Shown here in pieces: positions 59,001 through 64,000 of a stretch of 64,000 nt of DNA. The notes under the pieces were generated by a model. The model ran no database searches. It worked only from the letters and a program-made list of their open reading frames with translations, and had not been told where the DNA came from. The stretch is from Labedella phragmitis. GTDB taxonomy: Bacteria > Actinomycetota > Actinomycetes > Actinomycetales > Microbacteriaceae. The stretch is from the NCBI RefSeq assembly GCF_004078635.1, contig NZ_RZNB01000001.1, positions 558,001-622,000 of the forward strand, given 5' to 3'. Each line of letters opens with the position of its first letter. Position 1 is the first letter of the stretch. The translations under genes and the position numbers were made by a program.

Positions 59001-59138
59001 GCCGCCGTCGGTGCGGACGATGGGAAGGGATGGAGCGTCGAGGACGCCCTCAGCGGCGGTTGCCGCTGGGGCGGAGAGGAACACGGCCGTTGCGGCAACG
59101 ATGACGCTGCTCGCTCCGGCCACGACACGATTGACCAC
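56052..59138 (-). CDS. M14-family zinc carboxypeptidase, secreted and wall-anchored
   Basis: A 1028-residue exported metallopeptidase. After a signal peptide (VVAGASSVIVAATAVFLSAPAATAA) the M14 domain has IWFNANIHGNEWEG (zinc His and Glu, residue ~160), NPDGRFNGTRATANGYDPNRDF, and TYFVDIHGYTG (third zinc His, ~250). A long C-terminal region with a DJ-1/GATase-like beta-alpha domain follows, then SVPETATAGDTITVTVDASFAGQDLTTTLFSEPVGLG...ELHRVAVEDAAGALIGWDDIT, an anchor-proximal module shared with the GH92 and PAP proteins, then VAVTGAND and a membrane segment with a basic tail. GTG 59138 has CGGAG upstream; an earlier GTG would lengthen the N-terminus without benefit. Confidence 0.9.
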   Translation of the reverse strand: MVNRVVAGASSVIVAATAVFLSAPAATAAEGVLDAPSLPIVRTDGGVAFPTSYPVQPTLTEVPADAADASIARGALPFADIAPALNDLMAESDYVSAQVIGKSEQGRDLYLVTVTAPESATETAQQTAWRDAIKHAPTAAAQDAAIAEGYKLPIWFNANIHGNEWEGTDATMNYIEQLVETADEPEVADLLDTTRLYFTVTANPDGRFNGTRATANGYDPNRDFITNATNTTTALRDITGLIQPTYFVDIHGYTGILQVEPCGPPHGENYEYDLFLPHAYSAALAVEEAVAAADIPGNTYDDGAGNPTTENTGKILIPYRDIRSGWDDWPPIFAPQYVAYQGAITNTVELPLGRVNNNPAQNQFNSAVDTEVAEVVIDSIIDYVVENRDPLLENQMEIFERGITGAEQTPIPADVAPEDLEPGVPTEWTDIWDETDIYNATFPRAYVIPVDGSQRSRSDAEQLVEQLLVNDIEVTRATAPFTAGGTTYGAGTFLVDMHQPLRGLANVLLADGTDISDRIDSMYDISAWSLSLLWGADVVSVGNTTDPALSVAVEPVTTADLGGSVAEVGPYLSLEPSGTAEWQAITALLDAGIPLSQLDDGTVVLGKDAASRAAAEEAAELFGVDFAATDGLALRDESTTSLRSLRVGYTTTDDRDALLKLGFDEPVLVSAALITSGAVDLTTLDVLFLGGNLSFSPAQANGAAALTAFLARGGDVVARGSGGATFGATNGLAQLTATTGTSGSNGIVRVDTPEGSLFAPSAQDTAFIYPATWFTGLGEGVTVEQSYAADPFVSGHWAASAGRAQADAAGKPSAVSAETAAGNRYFLFGTSPTFRNHPVGAFGDIARALYWAGGPGTAVVPPITEDDLTDETKTGVSVPETATAGDTITVTVDASFAGQDLTTTLFSEPVGLGTRTVSAEGTFGVVIPADTTAELHRVAVEDAAGALIGWDDITILALEVPGEEPGEQPGTDEPGTTDPDGAGPAAPGDDVAVTGANDPLPLIGLAGALLLLGACLVVAKRMRNTAAE

Positions 59139-59588
59139 GAAGGCTTCTCCGTTTCGAAGGCGCGATGGAACGACGGGACGACGCACTCGGACGTCGATGG
59201 ATGCGCCGACGGCGGTGCGTTCGGTGGCCGGGATGGCCGGAGGGAGGCTGTGTGCTCAACCTATGGAGGCTTTGTTTCGCCGGTGTGTCAGTCGCGTGAC
59301 CCGGCATTCACGGAGGTGCCCCCAGAACGAGGGGTGAGGTGGTGGATGCGTGCGTTACGGGGGTCGAGCATGGGCGATCCGTTGCTTCTCGCGCGCCGAT
59401 CGTGAATCGATAGCGCGTCGTCCGGTCGGTCTCGGAGCGCGGTCCGAGGGTGGGCGTTCGTCCTCTGGTCCGCTCGTTCAGCGTGCGCCCGTCGGCCCTA
59501 CTGCGGCTCGAGGGCTGCAGTTTCGTGTCGAGGGCGCCCCTTGTACGTGTAGCCCTCGAACGGCAGTAGCCCCTTCGGGGTGGGGGGG
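59139..59588. other. Intergenic region between carboxypeptidase and acyl-CoA dehydrogenase genes
   Basis: About 450 bases with no convincing gene: frames here translate to Arg/Ser-rich shadows. It carries the promoter region of the leftward carboxypeptidase gene and, near the right end, an inverted repeat at 59498-59569 followed by the small hairpin CCCCTTCGGGG (59570-59580), which lies 9 bases past the convergent dehydrogenase stop and may terminate it. Confidence 0.5.
59498..59580. repeat. Inverted repeats after acyl-CoA dehydrogenase gene
   Basis: CTACTGCGGCTCGAGGGC (59498-59515) and 59552-59569 are reverse complements at 15 of 18 positions; an internal TCGAGGGC copy (59528-59535) can also pair with the right arm, so two alternative stems exist. 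CCCCTTCGGGG at 59570-59580 forms a third small hairpin. Probably a terminator for the minus-strand genes; the competing stems are unusual. Confidence 0.5.
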
Positions 59589-60851
59589 TCAGGGAGAGGG
59601 GTTCGTGGGGGCGGTGCCGATGTTCCAGATGAAGGGCGGCGGCATGCCGTTGATCGACCAGTCGCCCACGATGCGCGCCTTGTAGATCACCGGGTTGTGC
59701 GAGGCCACCGTGCGGGCGTTGCGCCAGTGCCGGTCGAGGCCTCTCGCTCGGCTCGTCGCCGAGGCGCCGAGCGTGTTGAAGACGAGTGTTGCGGCGCGCG
59801 GGACCGATTCCGAGAGCACGACCTGCGCTTGAGCCGAACGGATCTCCGCGAGCACGTTCGCAGCGACGTCCTCCTCGCTGTCGCGCAGGTGCGTCGTGTC
59901 GGCGGCCGCCTGCACGGCCTCCGCGACACCGCGCACGAGGGCGACGGCCGTGTACGCGACGGACGAGATCTCGCCGACGACGGCCTGGATCTGCGCATCG
60001 TCGCGCACGAGTGACGCGACCCCATGGCTGTAGACGCGCGTCCGCTCACGGATCGCAAGGGCCGTATCCCGTTCGGCGGCCGCCGCGATCCCCGCCAGCA
60101 CGGCGAGCAGGACGAGCTGGTAGAGCGCCGTCTGGTAGCGGAACCTGTCGTCGAAGAGCGAGACGTGCGCGTCCTCGACCTCGGCATCGGTGAAGACGAT
60201 GGTGCCCGTCCCCGTGAGCTGCTGGCCGAATCCGTCCCAGTCGTCCGAGATCGCGACGCCCGGCTGCCGCGTCCGCACGAGCACCGTCACGGACTCGCCG
60301 TCGCGGTCGGCCGTCACGTCGGTCCAGTCCGCGAAGATGCTGCCCGTCGTGTAGAACTTGCGGCCGTTGAGCACCCAGCGGTCGCCCCGTCGCTCGAGGC
60401 GCGTCTGCGACGACCCGAGGGCGCCGTTGCCCGTCTCGCTCCACGCGTTGCCGACGATCTCGCCGGCGGCGAAGCGCCGCAACCACGCGTCGCGCTCGCC
60501 CCCGGGGACCGCCTGCAGTCGGTCCTCGACGAACGCGATGTGACCGCGGAAGATCTGCGGGAGGTTCGCGTCGGCGGCGCCGAGCTCGACGAGGACCTCG
60601 GCCAGCTCGGGGATCGTGAGGCCGTCGCCGCCGAAGTCGGTCGGTACCCGTAGGCGTCCGAAGCCCGCGTCGACCAACCAGCGCACGGGCTCGAACGGGA
60701 GCACGTGCTCCCGCTCACGCGCGATGGCACCGTCGGCGATGCGCGCGAACACGGGCCGCAGCCGCGCGAGCACCTCGTCGAGTGCCTTCGGGCTGCTGCG
60801 CCCTTCGAGAAGATTCGGAGCCGTGGGGCTGGTCGTCGTCGTGTGCGTCAT
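59589..60851 (-). CDS. Acyl-CoA-dehydrogenase-fold monooxygenase (DszC/SfnB-like)
   Basis: A 420-residue flavoprotein. The acyl-CoA dehydrogenase fold is visible in WLVDAGFGRLRVPTDFGGDGLTIPELAEVLVELG, GNAWSETGNGALGSSQTRLERRGDRWVLNGRKFYTTGSIFADW and, near the end, NTLGASATSRARGLDRHWRNARTVASHNPVIYKARIVGDW, a DszC/SfnB-type C-terminus. Unlike true dehydrogenases, this group uses FMNH2/O2 to oxidise sulfur or nitrogen compounds. It follows a second such enzyme by 9 bases and an LLM monooxygenase, implying a three-gene operon transcribed leftward. Confidence 0.9.
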   Translation of the reverse strand: MTHTTTTSPTAPNLLEGRSSPKALDEVLARLRPVFARIADGAIAREREHVLPFEPVRWLVDAGFGRLRVPTDFGGDGLTIPELAEVLVELGAADANLPQIFRGHIAFVEDRLQAVPGGERDAWLRRFAAGEIVGNAWSETGNGALGSSQTRLERRGDRWVLNGRKFYTTGSIFADWTDVTADRDGESVTVLVRTRQPGVAISDDWDGFGQQLTGTGTIVFTDAEVEDAHVSLFDDRFRYQTALYQLVLLAVLAGIAAAAERDTALAIRERTRVYSHGVASLVRDDAQIQAVVGEISSVAYTAVALVRGVAEAVQAAADTTHLRDSEEDVAANVLAEIRSAQAQVVLSESVPRAATLVFNTLGASATSRARGLDRHWRNARTVASHNPVIYKARIVGDWSINGMPPPFIWNIGTAPTNPSP

Positions 60852-60860
60852 CGGGAGTCC

Positions 60861-62096
60861 CTATGTGTAGAGCGAGATCGGTTGGAGTTCGCCGTTGAGC
60901 ACGTACGCGCCCACCTCGAGCTTCTTGTAGTCGACGGGGTCGTGGAGGGAGTGCGTGCGCACGTTCCGCCAGAACAGGTCGAGGCCCGTCGACGACTTCG
61001 CCGAGCTCGATCCCGTGATCTCGAAGATGCGGTTCGCGACCTCGATGCCGACCTCGGTCGAGACGACCTTGAGCTTCGCGATCTCGATCGCGATCTCGCC
61101 ACGGATCTCCGCCGTCACGTCGTCGCCGAGCGCGATGACCTCGTCGAACGCGCGACCGGCGCGATCGGCGAGCGCCTCGACCGCGGCGATCTTCGACGCG
61201 AACTCGCCGACCACGCGCTGCACGAACGGGTCGTCGCGGTATGTGTCGGCCGTGCTCAGGAACCAGGCCGCCGGTCGGGCACGCGTGAGGTCGAGTCCCT
61301 GCGCGAGTGCCCCCTCCGCGACCCCGAGGTAGAGGTTCCCGAAAGCGAGTTGGATACCCGGGGTGATGAGGGTCGAGAACGGCTCATCCGTTCCGATGCC
61401 GAGGACGTCGTCGGGCGTCACGACGACGTCGGTGAACCGCACGGAGCCGCTTGCCGAGAGGCGCTGTCCGAGCGCATCCCAGTCGCCGAGGTACGTCACG
61501 CCGTCACGGTCGTGATCGAGCGCGAAGAAGAGGAAACGTCCGTCGAGCTCTCCGCCCCTCACGATCGCGTTGACGAGCACGACGTCTCCCGCCGATGCCC
61601 CCGTCGAGAACCGCTTGAGCCCGTTGAGACGGTACCCGTCGCCGTCGGGAACGAGCTCGAGGTTCGGGTCGGTCGGGTTGACCGAGTCGCCCCAGATCCA
61701 GCGCCCCTCGACGGTCCGCCGGTACCAGTCGGCGCGCTTCGCCGCGTCGGTGTTGAAGCCGATGTTGCCCGAGTTGATGTAGTGGTATGCCAGGATCTGG
61801 GCGATCGACGCGTCCGTCCGTGACAGGATGCGGACGGCGAGGAACGCCGACTCCCAGTGGCCGCCTCCGCCGCCGAACTCCGCGGGGTCGAGGAGGTTCA
61901 CGAGGCCGCTGTCGCGGAGGAGGTCGAGCTCCGTCGTCGGGTCGAGGTTCGCGCGGTCCCGGGCGAGGGCGTCCTCGCCGAGTGTCGCCGCGACGCTTTC
62001 GGCGACGCCGCGCCAGTGCGCGAGTTCCTCGCGTGAGGCGGTGCCGCTCCACGGGGAGCGGGTCGTGTCGATCGTCTGCGTCGTCGTGTCCGTCAC
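60861..62096 (-). CDS. Acyl-CoA-dehydrogenase-fold monooxygenase (DszC/SfnB-like), second paralog
   Basis: A 411-residue protein related to the 59589 product but diverged. Key segments are LRDSGLVNLLDPAEFGGGGGHWESAFLAVRILSRTDASIAQILAYHYINSGNIGFNTDAAKRADWYRRTVEGRWIWGDSVNPTDP, DGYRLNGLKRFSTGASAGDVVLVNA and the C-terminal GLDLFWRNVRTHSLHDPVDYKKLEVGAYVLNGELQP, which fits DszC-type enzymes. GTG 62096 lies one base after the upstream monooxygenase stop; longer frames begin in that gene. Probably oxidises a sulfur-containing substrate with reduced flavin supplied by another reductase. Confidence 0.9.
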   Translation of the reverse strand: MTDTTTQTIDTTRSPWSGTASREELAHWRGVAESVAATLGEDALARDRANLDPTTELDLLRDSGLVNLLDPAEFGGGGGHWESAFLAVRILSRTDASIAQILAYHYINSGNIGFNTDAAKRADWYRRTVEGRWIWGDSVNPTDPNLELVPDGDGYRLNGLKRFSTGASAGDVVLVNAIVRGGELDGRFLFFALDHDRDGVTYLGDWDALGQRLSASGSVRFTDVVVTPDDVLGIGTDEPFSTLITPGIQLAFGNLYLGVAEGALAQGLDLTRARPAAWFLSTADTYRDDPFVQRVVGEFASKIAAVEALADRAGRAFDEVIALGDDVTAEIRGEIAIEIAKLKVVSTEVGIEVANRIFEITGSSSAKSSTGLDLFWRNVRTHSLHDPVDYKKLEVGAYVLNGELQPISLYT

Positions 62097-62097
62097 G

Positions 62098-63546
62098 TCA
62101 GGCTCCTTGCGGTTCGAGGTCGGCTGCCGAGCCGAAGAGGGAAGGGGCGGTATCGTCGGCCGCGCTGGGACCGTCGGCGAACGCGCCGCGGTAGGCATGC
62201 GCAGGGTGCCACGCCGGCACGTCGGGCGAGCCGGTGCCGTTGAGCCGGCCGCGCAGCGTCCCCTCGGGGTACTCGTCCCACACGCGGCCACGGCGGCGCA
62301 GCTCGGGGATGAGGAGCTCGACGACGTCCTCGAAGGTGCCGGGGGTCACGACGTAGGCGAGGTTGAACCCGTCGATGCCGCCCACCTCGATCCACCGCTC
62401 GAGCTCGTCGGCGACTGTCGCCGCGCTGCCGACGATCACGGGACCGATGCCCCCGATGCCGACGTAGTGCGCGATGTCGCGTGGCGTCCACTTCCGCTCG
62501 GGGTCGTACTGCGTGAAGATCGCGAGGGCCGATCGTGCGGCGTCGGTGTCGACGTACGTGAGCGGGACGTCGGGGTCGTACTGCGAGAGGTCGAGTCCCG
62601 ACCAGCCGCCGTAGAGGGCGAGGGCGCCGTCGAGACTCACGTACGGGCGGTAGGAGTCGTACTTCTGCTGCGCCTCCTCGTCCGTGTCCGCCACGATCAC
62701 CGTCGCGAGGGTGAGGATCTTGACGCTGTCGCGCGGACGACCGATCTGTTCGGCGCGGTCGCGGATGTCGTCGGTGATGCGTCGCGTCAACTCCGGCTTG
62801 AGTCCGTTGATGAAGATGGCCTCGCCGTGCTTCGCGGCGAACTCGCGACCGCGCGACGACGCCCCCGCCTGGAAGATGACCGGTGTGCGCTGGGGGCTCG
62901 GCTCCGACAAGTGGACCCCCGGCACCTGGAAGTGCTCGCCGACGTGGCCGATCGGGTGCACCTTCGTCGGGTCCGTGTAGACGCCGCGCTCACGATCGAT
63001 CACGACCGCGTCGTCCTCCCACGACCCCTCCCACAGCTTGTAGGTGACGTCGAGGAACTCGTCGCCGATGCCGTAGCGGTCGTCGTGCCCGATCTGCGTG
63101 CCGAGGCCGAGGTTGCGGGCCGCCGAGTCGAGATACGAGGTGACGACGTTCCAGCCGACCCGGCCCTTCGTGAAGTGGTCGAGCGTGGAGAAGCGGCGCG
63201 CCAGCGCGTAGGGCAGCTCGTACGTCGAGGCGACGGTGACTCCGAAGCCGAGGTGCTCGGTGGCGTGGGCCATGGCGGAGACCTGCACGATGGGATCGCC
63301 GACGGGGATCTGCGCGGAGTCCTCGAGCGCCGTCGCGGCGGAGTGCCGGTAGACGTCGTAGACGCCGACCACGTCGGCGATGAAGAGCGCGTCGAAGGTG
63401 CCGCGCTCGAGCAGCTTCGCGAGATCGACCCAGTAGTCGAGCGAGTTGTACCGGTGCGCCTGGTTGTCGGGATGCTTCCACAGGCCGGGGGCCTGGTGGG
63501 TGACGCAGCTCATGTCGAACGCGTTGAGGATGATGCGCGATGCCAT
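62098..63546 (-). CDS. LLM-class flavin-dependent monooxygenase (NtaA/SnaA/DszA group)
   Basis: A 482-residue FMNH2-dependent monooxygenase. KLLERGTFDALFIADVVGVYDVYRHSA, STYELPYALARRFSTLDHFTKGRVGWNVVTSYLDSAARNLGLG, DEFLDVTYKLWEGSWEDDAVVIDR and TPVIFQAGASSRGREFAAKHGEAIF match the group and its paralog at 33227. ATG 63546 has GCGGAG upstream. First gene of the leftward operon with two DszC-like enzymes, divergent from a substrate-binding lipoprotein. Context suggests uptake and oxidative cleavage of an organosulfur compound. Confidence 0.93.
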   Translation of the reverse strand: MASRIILNAFDMSCVTHQAPGLWKHPDNQAHRYNSLDYWVDLAKLLERGTFDALFIADVVGVYDVYRHSAATALEDSAQIPVGDPIVQVSAMAHATEHLGFGVTVASTYELPYALARRFSTLDHFTKGRVGWNVVTSYLDSAARNLGLGTQIGHDDRYGIGDEFLDVTYKLWEGSWEDDAVVIDRERGVYTDPTKVHPIGHVGEHFQVPGVHLSEPSPQRTPVIFQAGASSRGREFAAKHGEAIFINGLKPELTRRITDDIRDRAEQIGRPRDSVKILTLATVIVADTDEEAQQKYDSYRPYVSLDGALALYGGWSGLDLSQYDPDVPLTYVDTDAARSALAIFTQYDPERKWTPRDIAHYVGIGGIGPVIVGSAATVADELERWIEVGGIDGFNLAYVVTPGTFEDVVELLIPELRRRGRVWDEYPEGTLRGRLNGTGSPDVPAWHPAHAYRGAFADGPSAADDTAPSLFGSAADLEPQGA

Positions 63547-63790
63547 CTGGCTCTGCTCCGCTTCCTGATCGGGCGCCCCGGGGGGCCGTGGTCCGCCGAC
63601 GCTACCGAAGCCGTCGGGCGCCCCGGAAGGGCCGTCGACACACGGCGAAACGTTCGGAGGACACACTTCGTCACACCGTGTCGTCGTCTTACGTCGGGCC
63701 TTCCGTCGGGTGTCGACCACTCCTACATTTCGAGGAGCCGCCCGGTCGTCGGGCTACCAGCACCCTCCCTCAGCACACCAGGAGACCACC
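63547..63790. promoter_or_regulatory. Divergent intergenic region with GTCGACAC/GTGTCGAC arms
   Basis: This 244-bp region separates the leftward monooxygenase operon from the rightward lipoprotein gene. GTCGACAC (63634-63641) and GTGTCGAC (63710-63717) form an inverted pair, and CCGTCG flanks each. It may be an operator for a shared regulator; no regulator gene is visible within the window. Confidence 0.35.
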
Positions 63791-64000
63791 ATGACCAGCA
63801 CCCGATCCCCGTTCGGACGCCGCAGCCGCGGCGCCGCGTTCGTCGCCGGAGCCGCCGCCGTGGCAATGACACTCTCCGCGTGCGCGGGAGGGGCGGCGAG
63901 CGGCGCGAACGCCGACGGTGACTTCAGCGGCGAGGAACTGACCGTCCTCCTCATCTCCTCGCACGAGGGCGCCTCCGAGTGGCTCTCCACGGAGTTCGAG
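63791..64000 (+). CDS. ABC-type substrate-binding lipoprotein, cut by right edge
   Basis: The frame from ATG 63791 stays open to the window end. It encodes a basic n-region (TSTRSPFGRRSRG), a hydrophobic stretch and lipobox LSAC (residue ~36), then GGDFSGEELTVLLISSHEGASEWLSTEFE, typical of a family 1 extracellular solute-binding protein that precedes ABC permease genes. Only the first 70 residues are seen. Divergent placement from the monooxygenase operon suggests it imports that operon's substrate. Confidence 0.8.
   Translation, partial: MTSTRSPFGRRSRGAAFVAGAAAVAMTLSACAGGAASGANADGDFSGEELTVLLISSHEGASEWLSTEFE

Noticed and set aside
1-64000. CRISPR arrays, insertion sequences, prophage genes
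   Set aside because: No regularly spaced direct repeats, transposase, integrase or phage structural genes were seen on reading both strands.

Overview
The window is high-GC (about 70 percent by eye) actinobacterial chromosome. The best guess is a Microbacteriaceae relative: there are many GTG starts, four-base start/stop overlaps, LytR-CpsA-Psr (LCP) wall-polymer enzymes, a 19-bp IdeR/DtxR iron box, and wall proteins ending in an LAVTG-type sorting signal. I see no prophage, insertion sequence, CRISPR array or replication origin. Most accessory content is metabolic.

Layout, left half. 2-2719: five translationally coupled small membrane proteins that look like a duplicated two-gene cassette. 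2738-5863: lipid kinase, serS and a HAD hydrolase (housekeeping). 5908-7440: large LuxR-type regulator. 7441-8058: non-coding gap with an orphan hairpin and the iron box. 8059-12047: complete siderophore ABC importer. 12192-17702: small acetyltransferase, tRNA-Ser(TGA), two LCP proteins, tRNA-Ser(GCT), an epimerase and an Fpg/Nei glycosylase. 17707-21630: pyranose-oxidase-like enzyme, TetR regulator and two TIM-barrel proteins, probably a keto-sugar/glycoside pathway. 21643-32108: PucR regulator divergent from a tightly coupled eight-gene operon (polyamine-type ABC importer, guanidino-group enzyme, N-carbamoyl/allantoate-type amidohydrolase, ThDP enzyme, 2-hydroxyacid dehydrogenase). This is the best candidate here for an undescribed catabolic system.

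Layout, right half. 32119-36299: a kinase-like gene that has lost its catalytic core, an orphan flavin monooxygenase, an XRE/nucleotidyltransferase pair and a VOC protein. 36333-42312: iron and oxidative stress (ferritin-VIT1 exporter, OhrR-like regulator, catalase, Fur, flavoprotein disulfide oxidoreductase). 42319-43740: degraded copZ-like gene and a two-gene HEPN-like module. 43854-45900: HupE/UreJ-like protein and a lipoprotein. 46099-59138: three large secreted hydrolases (CBM6/purple acid phosphatase, GH92 mannosidase, M14 carboxypeptidase) sharing a C-terminal module and wall anchor, with an intact copZ, a truncated MmcQ/YjbR gene and a frameshifted VOC gene among them. 59589-64000: two DszC/SfnB-type acyl-CoA-dehydrogenase-fold enzymes with a flavin monooxygenase, divergent from a substrate-binding lipoprotein cut by the right edge; organosulfur use is likely.

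Two patterns run across regions. Many start codons lie 6-7 nt after a TANNNT -10 hexamer, which predicts leaderless mRNAs and settles several starts. Single-base indels interrupt reading frames at or near 48854 and 55705 and probably in the copZ-like gene at 42416-42664. All lie in short repeats or homopolymers, so each should be confirmed as biology rather than base-calling error.
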